Source of the DNA: CAZDEK01 sp964504625
GTDB lineage: Bacteria > Patescibacteriota > Saccharimonadia > CAILAD01 > GCA-016700035
Direction: 5' to 3'
Assembly: GCA_964504625.1 (NCBI GenBank)
Contig: CAZDEK010000025.1
Location: 1 to 10,252 of the forward strand
DNA length: 10,252 nucleotides
This document shows, piece after piece, positions 1-6,728 of this stretch (positions are counted from its first letter, which is position 1; every line of letters begins with the position of its first letter). The translations under genes were made by a program, and so were the position numbers. The notes under the pieces were generated by a model. That model saw nothing but the letters and a program-made list of their open reading frames with translations. It was not told the DNA's origin and did no database searches.

Positions 1-414
1 CCGCGGAGGGGTGTCCTTCAGGGCCCTGGGGGTGGCTTTTACGGACATGGCTCATTTAAGCGGATTAATGACACCTATGGTCATGATGCCGGGGATGCAG
101 TGTTACGCGATACAGCTGAGTTGATCCAGGATCAGGTGAGGCAATTAGATATTGTTGGTCGGTATGGTGGTGAAGAAATTGTTGTCGGATTGATCGGAGC
201 TGATCAGAAGGATGCGACGCGCATAGCGGAATCTTTGAGGGAGGCTATTGAGTCGGCAACGATATCTGTACGTGGTGAGGAACTATCTATTACGGCAAGC
301 TTAGGTGTGGCGGAACTGAAAGATGAGAAGACGATTGCCGCATTACTGAAGCGGGCTGATGAGGCGCTCTATACGGCAAAAAATGAAGGTCGTAATCGAG
401 TTGTCGTGGGGTAG
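1..414 (+). CDS. GGDEF-domain protein (diguanylate cyclase), C-terminal part, 5' truncated and apparently frameshifted
   Basis: GGDEF domains condense two GTP into the second messenger cyclic di-GMP. From about position 58 the reading frame gives FKRINDTYGHDAGD, then RQLD, IVGRY and GGEEI, and the usual C-terminal helix ADEALYTAKNEGRNRVV, ending in TAG at 412. GGEEI is the active-site loop; the usual last residue is Phe, here Ile. RQLD lies five residues before the loop, the place of the RxxD product-inhibition site. Upstream of position 56 this frame reads GGGFYGHGS, which is not GGDEF-like. The frame starting at position 2 reads ALGVAFTDMAH, a good match to the family's ...DxDHFK strand, so one base seems missing in the T run at 56-57. 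The protein's N-terminus, and any sensor domain, lies outside the window. A GTG at 100 is not the true start because family motifs precede it. The downstream gene begins 3 bases after the stop, suggesting an operon. Confidence 0.85.
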   Translation, partial: PRRGVLQGPGGGFYGHGSFKRINDTYGHDAGDAVLRDTAELIQDQVRQLDIVGRYGGEEIVVGLIGADQKDATRIAESLREAIESATISVRGEELSITASLGVAELKDEKTIAALLKRADEALYTAKNEGRNRVVVG

Positions 415-417
415 TGC

Positions 418-924
418 ATGAAGCAAGCTGCCGCTACCTGGCCGTCTGCGCCTACCGATGTTGTCCGAATGGCTCGACTATCGGAGCTCCCTATATTGCA
501 TACATTATTTATACAATCTCTAGACACTGACTTCATATATTTTGATGCTCCCTTCAAGGAAAAGTTTCGAAGAGAGCATAATGTTCCTCGACTTATCAAA
601 GCCCATTTTTCACCACGAGCCCGCCTGCTTATGTTGCTGATTAATGATCAGCCGAGCGGGTATTGCTTAGTGCGACATACGCCGGATCAAGCGAGTTGCC
701 TGCATTGGATGTATGTGGCTCCGGAGTATCGGGGTCAAGGGTATGGTGAGAGGCTCTTAAAACAAGCCGTTGAGCTCAGTCGCATCTATGGATCAGACAA
801 GCTAGTGCTGTATACGCATGATAAAGCTGATTTTTACGCGCGCTATGGCTTCGAGCATCGAGGATTGATACCTGGCATGCTAGGAGGTGCTGACATGACA
901 GTGATGGAGTTAGTCTATGGCTAG
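418..924 (+). CDS. GNAT-family N-acetyltransferase
   Basis: This 168-residue protein has the GNAT fold that transfers an acetyl group from acetyl-CoA to an amine. Motif A is clear: the beta-4 strand LHWMYVAPEY (residues 95-104) is followed by the pyrophosphate-binding loop RGQGYG (105-110), matching the R/Q-x-x-G-x-G/A consensus, and a helix. Motif B follows as KLVLYTHDKADFYARYGFEHRG (start residue 128), in which the FYxRYGF segment is typical. The substrate cannot be told; residues 1-90 are divergent, as is usual for the acceptor-binding side. The ATG lies 3 bases after the GGDEF stop with only a weak GGGG upstream, so translation may depend on reinitiation. The 3' end overlaps the next gene by 8 bases. 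The family is certain, the function open. Confidence 0.88.
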   Translation: MKQAAATWPSAPTDVVRMARLSELPILHTLFIQSLDTDFIYFDAPFKEKFRREHNVPRLIKAHFSPRARLLMLLINDQPSGYCLVRHTPDQASCLHWMYVAPEYRGQGYGERLLKQAVELSRIYGSDKLVLYTHDKADFYARYGFEHRGLIPGMLGGADMTVMELVYG

Positions 925-2257
925 GGGTAGTTGGGCATTTTCTCCTCATGGTCGCCGTCGCAGGACTCTGAGACGGAGTCTTATTGTCTTCCTCATTCTT
1001 TTACCGATTGGTGCGATTGCTTGGGCAGTCTTTTCAAGCACTAAGGTTTATCAGCGTCAGCCGGTTGCGGCTTCGACAATCACCGCTCGCCCCTCAGCCA
1101 ACCCCTCGTCAGGTACGGTTATTGAACAGGGTGAGGTGGTGAATTATTCATCCGAGCAGACGGCCGCCTTAATCCGACAAGCGAATCCTGGATATAGTGG
1201 CCCAGCACCGGCGCTCAAACTACAGGCTTTCCGCTATACCATGAAAGATCCGAATGGGGCGGAGGTAAAAGTTTACGCCCGCGCGTTTATATCGACTGCA
1301 AGTAAAGAAAAACGTCCAGTCTTTGCTTTTGCTCCCGGAACTACGGGTATCGATGATCAGTGTGCGGCATCACTGGAATTACCGGCGAAGCGGAATTGGG
1401 CCAACTATGCTAGTCATATGGCGGCTTATGCGGCAAATGGTTATGTAGCGGTTATCACTGATTATGAAGGGATGCGGGATCCCAATCGCATGCATCACTA
1501 TATGGTAGGACAGCTTGAAGGGCGAGCGGTACTTGACTCAATACGGGCGGCCAAGCAACTACCCCTGACGAAGGGTCAGGCCGATACCGACGATGTCTTT
1601 CTCGCAGGCTACTCTCAAGGTGGGCACGCCGCGTACTGGGCGGATAAAATAGCGAGTAGCTACGCACCCGAAGTAACGATACGTGGTGTCATTGGTTTTG
1701 GTCCTGTCACTGATGTGCGGCAGACACTGACAGACACAACGAAGGGTGCCAATATTCTTTGGTTTGGGCCGTATGTGCTATATAGCTACAGTGATTGGTA
1801 CGCAGAAAAGTATCCAGTGACAGCTATTTTGCAGTCTCCGTTTAGTCAAAATCTGGCAAGTGATATAGCGAAGAATTGCATTGATACGAATATTAGCTAC
1901 TGGGGGAATCGTGATATTGCCAAGGTATACACTCCTGAGTTTATTGCGGCCATGAAGACAGGATCGATTGCTTCAATCTCACCTAATTTTGATAAACGCA
2001 TGGTAGAGAATCTAACAGCTGATACTAAAACGCCAAGTCGCAAGCTCATTAATCATGGTAAGCAGGATAATGTCGTTTTGCCCGCCCAGTCAGAGGCGGC
2101 CCTTAAGCGACTGTGTTCGCTGGGCTCACCGACTGCTTTGCGACTGTATGATGCTACGCATTACACCACAATGGCTAAGAGCTTTGCTGATACCTTGGCA
2201 TGGATGCAGGCTGTGAGATCGAATGCCGCAACCCTTGATTCGTGTCCAGGACAATAA
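917..2257 (+). CDS. Membrane-anchored or secreted alpha/beta-hydrolase, secretory-lipase-like
   Basis: This 446-residue protein is likely an esterase or lipase acting outside the cytoplasmic membrane. An Arg-rich start (RRRRTLRR, 13-20) precedes one hydrophobic segment (about 21-40) that could be a signal peptide or an uncleaved anchor; a Ser/Thr/Pro-rich linker follows (52-66). The hydrolase core shows FAPGTTG (138-144, oxyanion-loop region), a VITDYEG strand (179-185), the nucleophile elbow GYSQG with Ser233, HGKQD with probable acid Asp384, and ATHYTT with probable base His416. The order and spacing resemble the LIP-type secretory lipases, whose actinobacterial members are known triacylglycerol lipases. 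Four Cys in the exported part (149, 321, 400, 444) could form disulfides. GGAG at 906-909 is a good ribosome site, inside the preceding gene. The fold is certain; the substrate is inferred. Confidence 0.82.
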   Translation: MARGSWAFSPHGRRRRTLRRSLIVFLILLPIGAIAWAVFSSTKVYQRQPVAASTITARPSANPSSGTVIEQGEVVNYSSEQTAALIRQANPGYSGPAPALKLQAFRYTMKDPNGAEVKVYARAFISTASKEKRPVFAFAPGTTGIDDQCAASLELPAKRNWANYASHMAAYAANGYVAVITDYEGMRDPNRMHHYMVGQLEGRAVLDSIRAAKQLPLTKGQADTDDVFLAGYSQGGHAAYWADKIASSYAPEVTIRGVIGFGPVTDVRQTLTDTTKGANILWFGPYVLYSYSDWYAEKYPVTAILQSPFSQNLASDIAKNCIDTNISYWGNRDIAKVYTPEFIAAMKTGSIASISPNFDKRMVENLTADTKTPSRKLINHGKQDNVVLPAQSEAALKRLCSLGSPTALRLYDATHYTTMAKSFADTLAWMQAVRSNAATLDSCPGQ

Positions 2258-2291
2258 AAAGAACCGCGATAGCTCGCGGTTCTTTTTATTG
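2252..2291. terminator. Bidirectional intrinsic terminator between the lipase gene and rplU
   Basis: A near-perfect inverted repeat pairs 2252-2269 with 2274-2291 around a TAGC loop: 18 base pairs with a GC core (GAACCGCGA against TCGCGGTTC). The left arm carries an A run and the right arm a T run, so the RNA ends in a U tract on either strand. It overlaps the lipase stop codon and lies 19 bases after the rplU stop, so it can end both convergent transcripts. Confidence 0.93.
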
Positions 2292-2309
2292 CAGCACGTG
2301 TGACTGAAC

Positions 2310-2618
2310 CTACTTGGCTTTGATCGATGTGATCTCGAGCACACTCAAGTGCTGGCGATGGCCATGCATAGTCTTTTGACGCTTCTTCGGCTTATACTTC
2401 AGTACTTGGACCTTGGCCTGCGCTTCATCGGTGGTTTTCACCGTAGCAACGACTTTCGCACCATCTACTGATGGTGTGCCAATCGTAACGTTATCGCCGT
2501 CAATCAAGAGGAGTGGTTCAAACACTACTTCCTTCTCATCACCAACGAGTTCCGTGCGGATCGTCTGACCAGGTTCAACCAGATACTGACGTGTGCCTGC
2601 TTGTATTACTGCCAACAT
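2310..2618 (-). CDS. rplU: 50S ribosomal protein L21
   Basis: L21 binds 23S rRNA in the large subunit. The 102-residue product has the normal family length (about 103). It shows the N-terminal strand LAVIQAGTRQYLVEPG (2-17, compare the usual YAVIKTGGKQYxVxxG), the middle GTPxVxGAKVxA segment (48-59), and the basic C-terminal rRNA-binding part KYKPKKRQKTMHGHRQ (74-89) with the conserved GHRQ. I chose the ATG at 2618-2616 because upstream codons show no family similarity and lie in the promoter. GAGAAAG at 2629-2623 is a weak Shine-Dalgarno. The gene stands alone: rpmA (L27), often directly downstream, is absent, and a terminator follows. Confidence 0.95.
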   Translation of the reverse strand: MLAVIQAGTRQYLVEPGQTIRTELVGDEKEVVFEPLLLIDGDNVTIGTPSVDGAKVVATVKTTDEAQAKVQVLKYKPKKRQKTMHGHRQHLSVLEITSIKAK

Positions 2619-2649
2619 GAATCTTTCTCGTTTAGACAAACAATACTGT

Positions 2650-2678
2650 ATGATATCAGATTGGCAAGTGTTTGTAAA
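2650..2678 (-). promoter_or_regulatory. Promoter for rplU
   Basis: On the minus strand a TTTACA -35 box (2678-2673) is followed after exactly 17 bases by a TATCAT -10 box (2655-2650), each one mismatch from the sigma-70 consensus. Transcription would start near 2643, giving a leader of about 25 bases before the rplU ATG. Confidence 0.7.
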
Positions 2679-2700
2679 GGGTCTCGATCTGTGTGTCACC

Positions 2701-2709
2701 TGGTATAAT
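2701..2709 (+). promoter_or_regulatory. Extended -10 promoter for parAB
   Basis: TGGTATAAT contains a perfect TATAAT (2704-2709) preceded by the TGn extension. No good -35 box sits 16-18 bases upstream, as is common for extended -10 promoters. The expected start near 2716 leaves about 20 bases of leader, containing the GAGGGTG ribosome site (2724-2730) before the parA GTG. Confidence 0.7.
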
Positions 2710-2735
2710 GAGAAAATGCAATTGAGGGTGAGTCA

Positions 2736-3491
2736 GTGATTTCTATTGCGGTCGCTAATCAGAAGGGCGGGGTGGGTAAGACGACTACGACGGTCAATTT
2801 GGGCGCGTATATGGCCAAGCTGGGCCGTCGTGTTCTTATCGTCGATCTTGATCCGCAGGGTAATGCAAGCTCTGGTTTAGGTATTGATAAGGAGCGGTTG
2901 GAGCAGACGCTCTATGATGTACTGGTTGAAGATACCCCTCTGGCAGCAATTACACTCAAGACGCGCTATAAAAATCTCTGGCTGGCACCGACTTCGGGGA
3001 TTCTCGCGGCGGCCGAAGTGGAGCTGACGAAGGTGCCTCAGCGCGAGCGACGACTGCGTCAAGCGCTTGAAGATGCTCCGTATGACATCGTACTGATTGA
3101 CTGCCCGCCATCACTGGGCCTCCTAACGGTCAACGGCTTGGTGGCAGCGGACAGGCTACTTATTCCGGTTCAAGCTGAATACTATGCTCTTGAGGGGCTT
3201 GGTCAACTTCTCAATACGGTTGCTCGCGTGCGCCAGGCCCTTAATCCGCCACTCAGCTTGATCGGTGTGGTCCTAACTATGCACACAGCGCGTACATCAT
3301 TGTCGTCGGCTGTGGCCGCCGAGGTGGAACGGCATTTTCCAGATATGGTATGCTCGACAGTAATCCCGCGAAACATCCGTCTCGCCGAGGCGCCGAGCCA
3401 TGGTAAGTCAATTATCGACTATGATCGTTTCTCGAAGGGTGCGCGGGCTTATAAGGCACTAGCAAAGGAGATATTAAGCCGTGTCAGCTAA
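2736..3491 (+). CDS. parA: Chromosome-partitioning ATPase ParA (Soj)
   Basis: ParA is a deviant-Walker ATPase that forms an ATP-bound dimer on the nucleoid; ParB stimulates ATP hydrolysis, and the resulting gradient moves the origin region. The 251-residue length matches chromosomal Soj (about 253) and there is no N-terminal helix-turn-helix as in plasmid ParA type Ia. The deviant Walker A motif is KGGVGKTT (10-17) with both lysines; the A' motif is VDLDPQGN (36-43); Walker B is IVLIDCPP (118-125). The family segment RNIRLAEAPSHGKSIIDYD starts at residue 212. The GTG start is set by GAGGGTG five bases upstream and by the conserved N-terminal strand starting at once. The gene overlaps parB by 11 bases, so the two are one operon. 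Confidence 0.96.
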   Translation: MISIAVANQKGGVGKTTTTVNLGAYMAKLGRRVLIVDLDPQGNASSGLGIDKERLEQTLYDVLVEDTPLAAITLKTRYKNLWLAPTSGILAAAEVELTKVPQRERRLRQALEDAPYDIVLIDCPPSLGLLTVNGLVAADRLLIPVQAEYYALEGLGQLLNTVARVRQALNPPLSLIGVVLTMHTARTSLSSAVAAEVERHFPDMVCSTVIPRNIRLAEAPSHGKSIIDYDRFSKGARAYKALAKEILSRVS

Positions 3492-4377
3492 GCCAAACCG
3501 TTTGGGCCGAGGTCTGGATGCCCTTATTCCCACGCAAATCGATGCTGCGACTGAAAAAGAAGTTGATGAGGCAATCCAGTTGCCCGAGGACTCTGTTCAT
3601 CAGCTGAAAATTGATGACATTGACCCAAACCCGTTTCAGCCACGTAAAGAGTTTAAAGAAGAGGATCTGGCAGACCTGGCCGCCTCAATAAAAGTGCATG
3701 GAGTCGTCCAGCCGTTAGTGGTAATCCAGGCAGGTGAGCGCTATCAATTAATCGCAGGTGAACGCCGCTTGCGAGCTTCCAAGCTAGCCGGCAAGACTAA
3801 GGTACCGGCAATCATTCGTAGTATGGACGAGCAACAATCGTTGGAGATTGCCGTTATCGAAAATATCCAGCGTGCTGAGCTCAACCCACTCGAGCTGGCG
3901 GTAGCCTATCAGAAGCTTATTGATCAGTTTAATCTGACGAGTGAAGCAATTGCTCAGCGAGTCGGGAAGGCGGCACCGACCGTGCGGAATATTTTGCGAT
4001 TGCTGAACTTGCCCCTTGAGGCGAAGCGAGCGATGCAGGATGGCAAGTTAGTCGAGGGTAAAGCGCGTGTCTTATTGACAATTGACGACCCCGATCAACA
4101 AGCAGCGTTACTGGAAATGATATTGAGTCGGGATCTTACGGTACGGCAAGTCGAAGAGCTGGCCCGGAATTATCGTCAGGATAAGGAAATTCAGAGTAAG
4201 CGCGTCACCGAGAAGAAATCGGCACACAATTCGCTGACAGAAGGCATCAGTAAACACTTAGGTACGAAAGTCGAAATTATTCCTACTGCTAAAGGTGGCC
4301 GTTTGGCAATCTATTTCTACTCTGATGAAGAGCTTGAACGGCTCTACGAAGAGATCACTGGCGAAAATCCGTTGTAA
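3481..4377 (+). CDS. parB: Chromosome-partitioning protein ParB (Spo0J), CTP-dependent clamp
   Basis: ParB loads on parS sites, binds CTP, slides along DNA and triggers ParA. The 298-residue protein opens with RLGRGLDALIP (7-17), the short N-terminal element that stimulates the ParA ATPase. The ParB/Srx-like CTPase domain covers about 42-135, with NPFQPRK (50-56), GERRLRA (93-99, the nucleotide-binding motif) and ENIQRAELNPLE (127-138). The helix-turn-helix region follows (about 148-176), then a linker and a C-terminal dimerisation domain (about 250-298). GTG is chosen as start because AAGGAGAT (3465-3472) lies eight bases upstream and the N-terminal motif follows directly; this start is inside parA. 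The 3' end faces lepB with 2 bases between stops. Confidence 0.95.
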   Translation: MSAKPNRLGRGLDALIPTQIDAATEKEVDEAIQLPEDSVHQLKIDDIDPNPFQPRKEFKEEDLADLAASIKVHGVVQPLVVIQAGERYQLIAGERRLRASKLAGKTKVPAIIRSMDEQQSLEIAVIENIQRAELNPLELAVAYQKLIDQFNLTSEAIAQRVGKAAPTVRNILRLLNLPLEAKRAMQDGKLVEGKARVLLTIDDPDQQAALLEMILSRDLTVRQVEELARNYRQDKEIQSKRVTEKKSAHNSLTEGISKHLGTKVEIIPTAKGGRLAIYFYSDEELERLYEEITGENPL

Positions 4378-4379
4378 AA

Positions 4380-5264
4380 CTAGGGTGATGTAGTGGCTGG
4401 CGACGTACTCGCGGCTGCTGAGTTGTAATTAGGGTTACCTAGCGGGCCCAGTTTATTGACTGGTAAGAGGCGTAAGCTAGCAATACCAATGAATTGTTTC
4501 ATCGGGATTGGGCCGAGATAACGTGAGTCTTGACTGGCGTTCGGGTGTCGATTGTCGCCCAGGACAAATACGGAACCAGCCGGTACAGGTACCTCCATGT
4601 CGCCTTCGAGAGGGATATTGCCGACGTAGGGTTCATTTAGGACGAAGCCGTTAGGGTTTGCATCATTAATAATACGAACCGTGCCATTCTTAATCGATAC
4701 TGTTTCGCCAGGCAAACCGATTGCCCGTTTGATGAAAAAGATGTCTGTCGGATAGCCAGGCGGATTAAAGATTACCACATCACCGCGGCGCACATTGAGT
4801 TTATTGGCTTGACCGGTGAGCTTTTTGAGCGTCGTATCAAACTTCGACACAATCAGATAATTGCCATTTTGTAGGGTTGGTTCCATTGATTGACCATCGA
4901 CATACCAAGCTTGAAAGATAAAGTTGTGTACCAGTAGCACAAGCAGGGCGGGGATGGCGATCCAGGATACGATAAAGCCGAGTGCTTTACGCCAGACTGG
5001 CTTTTCGGTTGGTTCATCGTTAGCGTCTGGTTCAGGTGCGGCTGGTGGTTGCGAGCTTGGTGCTGCTTGAGTTGGTTGCGCTGGTGTACTTGGCTGTGCC
5101 GCCCCATGAATATCGAGTGGCTGCGGCTTGGATAGATCGCTGACCGGCATCTGCGTCGTAGGTATGTTATTGCTAGCGGCAGTCTGGAGCGGCTGACCAG
5201 CGGGTGATGTTGGTTGAGGATCCGGAGCCTGAGGCTGGCCGGATTGCGTGTTCTGTGGATCCAT
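4380..5264 (-). CDS. lepB: Signal peptidase I with a long Pro/Gln-rich N-terminal extension
   Basis: LepB cleaves signal peptides from exported preproteins with a Ser/Lys dyad on the outer face of the membrane. The 294-residue protein has box B around GQSMEPTL with nucleophile Ser126, box D FFIKRAIGLPGE with general base Lys179, and box E GDNR...SQDSR..GP (236-252). One membrane segment (about 96-116) precedes the catalytic domain. Residues 1-90 are an unusual low-complexity tail rich in Pro, Gln, Ala, Ser and Thr, expected in the cytoplasm; typical Gram-positive LepB proteins have short N-termini. A Ser/Ala/Thr tail also ends the protein. The ATG sits just after a TATACT box with no Shine-Dalgarno, suggesting a leaderless mRNA. 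Neighbours with probable anchors or signal peptides fit its role but are not specific evidence. Confidence 0.95.
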   Translation of the reverse strand: MDPQNTQSGQPQAPDPQPTSPAGQPLQTAASNNIPTTQMPVSDLSKPQPLDIHGAAQPSTPAQPTQAAPSSQPPAAPEPDANDEPTEKPVWRKALGFIVSWIAIPALLVLLVHNFIFQAWYVDGQSMEPTLQNGNYLIVSKFDTTLKKLTGQANKLNVRRGDVVIFNPPGYPTDIFFIKRAIGLPGETVSIKNGTVRIINDANPNGFVLNEPYVGNIPLEGDMEVPVPAGSVFVLGDNRHPNASQDSRYLGPIPMKQFIGIASLRLLPVNKLGPLGNPNYNSAAASTSPATTSP

Positions 5265-5272
5265 TACATCTT

Positions 5273-5278
5273 AGTATA
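5273..5278 (-). promoter_or_regulatory. -10 box for lepB, leaderless start expected
   Basis: TATACT on the minus strand (5278-5273) ends 8 bases before the lepB ATG. With the usual 6-7 base distance to +1, transcription would begin at about 5266, within a few bases of the ATG. No Shine-Dalgarno fits. The -35 region is weak. Confidence 0.5.
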
Positions 5279-5302
5279 ACCGATTTTGTAAGCTCTACCC
5301 AC

Positions 5303-5332
5303 TTGGTTGGCAATAGACTGATCAGCTATACT
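5303..5332 (+). promoter_or_regulatory. Promoter for the LCP gene, leaderless start expected
   Basis: TTGGTT (5303-5308) and TATACT (5327-5332) are 18 bases apart. Six bases separate the -10 box from the ATG at 5339, so +1 should fall on or next to the A of the start codon. No ribosome-binding sequence lies between. The same arrangement occurs on the other strand for lepB, 49 bases away. Confidence 0.55.
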
Positions 5333-5338
5333 GTCCTT

Positions 5339-6727
5339 ATGCTTTTTCGTTCCCGTCGCTCGGCACCCGTAGCTCATCAGCCGCATCCCGCCGAACGTCA
5401 AGGTTCGTACTCGTCATACCAAGATCGCCGACGTCGTCGCTGGCGACGTGGGTTATTTGTCGTTGTATTGCTTGTCGTTCTGAGTGTGCCACTCTTCTTG
5501 CTTGCGAAAACGCTCAGGGCGTACAACTCAGTTATGCAGAAGCATTCGGGGGTGGCAACCGAAGCGCTTAAGAAACCGCCGGTTCAAGCACCTGATGCAA
5601 AAGTCGAGGGTGAGGGTCGGGTCAATATCCTACTACTTGGAGTCGGCGATGCTAACCACGCCGGGTCGTCGCTGTCAGATACTATGATGGTTGTCAGCGT
5701 TGATCCTGAGTCAAAAGATGTGGCTATGCTATCTCTACCACGTGATCTGTATGTGCCGATCCCAGATCACGGCTATGACAAAATAAATGCTGCACATGCG
5801 TATGGCGAGCTCAAGAAAGCTGGTGAGGGGCCGAATCTTGCAAAAGAGGTGGTTGGTAAAGTACTGGATGTCCCGATTCATTATTACATTCGGCTCGACT
5901 TTACTGGTTTTCGTAAGGCGATTGATACGCTTGGAGGCGTCAGTATTGATGTACCGACTGCCTTATCAGACCCCGAATATCCATGCGACAAGGATGAGGG
6001 CCGGGCGTGTGGATTTGCAATAAAGTCTGGTATGCAAACGATGAACGGGGTGACAGCCCTAAAATATGCTCGTTGTCGAAAGGGTAATTGTGGCAATGAT
6101 TTTGGTCGCGCAGCCCGTCAGCAGGAGGTAATGCTTGCGATGCGCGAGAAGGCCTTGACGCTATCCACACTCTCAAACCCTGGTAAATTGGCAGCCCTGA
6201 TCGATACGGTTGGGTCACATGTGCGGACTGATCTAGCCCCCGAAGAGTTGACCAGGTTAGCCGAAGTCCTGAAAGATGTACCGAAAGATAAGGTCGTCAA
6301 TAAGGTGATCGATGAAACTGAATCGCAGTTGGTTATGACAGCCAATATCGATGGTGCTAGTGTCGTCGTGCCGAAACTTGGTACAAAGAATTACAATCAA
6401 TTACAAGATTTCGCTCACAATCTCTTTTTTGATCGACACATTGTCTCAGAGAATCTTCCGGTCAAAATCATAAATGCGAGCGGTTCGACGAAGCTAGGCG
6501 AGGAAGTAGCAGCTACTTTGAAAGCGTATCGATATAATATTGTGGGTGTTGAAACGGGCCCGACTCAGGCCGCGAGTCAACTTACTGCCGTGAAGATTGA
6601 TAAGGGTTCGTACACACGGCGCTATTTAGAAAATCGATTTGCTGTGACCGCTACCGAAACATCTGATGAGGATACGCCTGCGCTCGTATTGGTGCTCGGG
6701 ACTGACATCAAAAAGGCAGGACGCTAA
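5339..6727 (+). CDS. LCP-family (LytR-CpsA-Psr) cell-wall glycopolymer transferase with LytR_C domain
   Basis: LCP enzymes move polyprenyl-phosphate-linked glycopolymers onto peptidoglycan outside the membrane. This 462-residue version has an Arg-rich cytoplasmic N-terminus (RRRRRWRR ending near residue 37), one membrane segment (about 38-57), an LCP domain (about 94-273) and a C-terminal LytR_C domain (about 373-456). LCP motifs: NILLLGVGD (96-104), SDTMM (113-117), SLPRDLYV (132-139), YDKINAAHAYG (146-156), GGVSIDV (199-205), and the Arg/Asp cluster YAR...DFGRAARQQ (243-262). Four Cys (216, 224, 246, 251) sit in the exported domain. The frame is open further upstream, but ATG 5339 is chosen because it starts a basic pre-anchor tail, follows a promoter directly, and the upstream codons overlap lepB. 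The next gene starts one base after the stop. Confidence 0.93.
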   Translation: MLFRSRRSAPVAHQPHPAERQGSYSSYQDRRRRRWRRGLFVVVLLVVLSVPLFLLAKTLRAYNSVMQKHSGVATEALKKPPVQAPDAKVEGEGRVNILLLGVGDANHAGSSLSDTMMVVSVDPESKDVAMLSLPRDLYVPIPDHGYDKINAAHAYGELKKAGEGPNLAKEVVGKVLDVPIHYYIRLDFTGFRKAIDTLGGVSIDVPTALSDPEYPCDKDEGRACGFAIKSGMQTMNGVTALKYARCRKGNCGNDFGRAARQQEVMLAMREKALTLSTLSNPGKLAALIDTVGSHVRTDLAPEELTRLAEVLKDVPKDKVVNKVIDETESQLVMTANIDGASVVVPKLGTKNYNQLQDFAHNLFFDRHIVSENLPVKIINASGSTKLGEEVAATLKAYRYNIVGVETGPTQAASQLTAVKIDKGSYTRRYLENRFAVTATETSDEDTPALVLVLGTDIKKAGR

Positions 6728-6728
6728 G

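Noticed and set aside
2619..2699. Longer L21 start, 27 codons upstream
   Set aside because: L21 begins at the LAVIQ strand in its family, and the extra codons cover the rplU -10 and -35 boxes.
2619..2735. A parS site for ParB near parAB
   Set aside because: I looked for the TGTTNCACGTGAAACA palindrome here and across the window. Only isolated CACGTG or ACGTG cores occur (near 2295, 5740, 9322) without the flanking arms.
5204..5338. N-terminal extension of the LCP protein by 45 codons
   Set aside because: The upstream codons overlap lepB on the other strand, lie across both promoters, and show no family similarity; the basic pre-anchor tail starts at 5339.
5884..6345. Open frames on the minus strand inside the LCP gene
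   Set aside because: They overlap a strongly conserved gene, have no motif or ribosome site, and their composition is that of a shadow frame.
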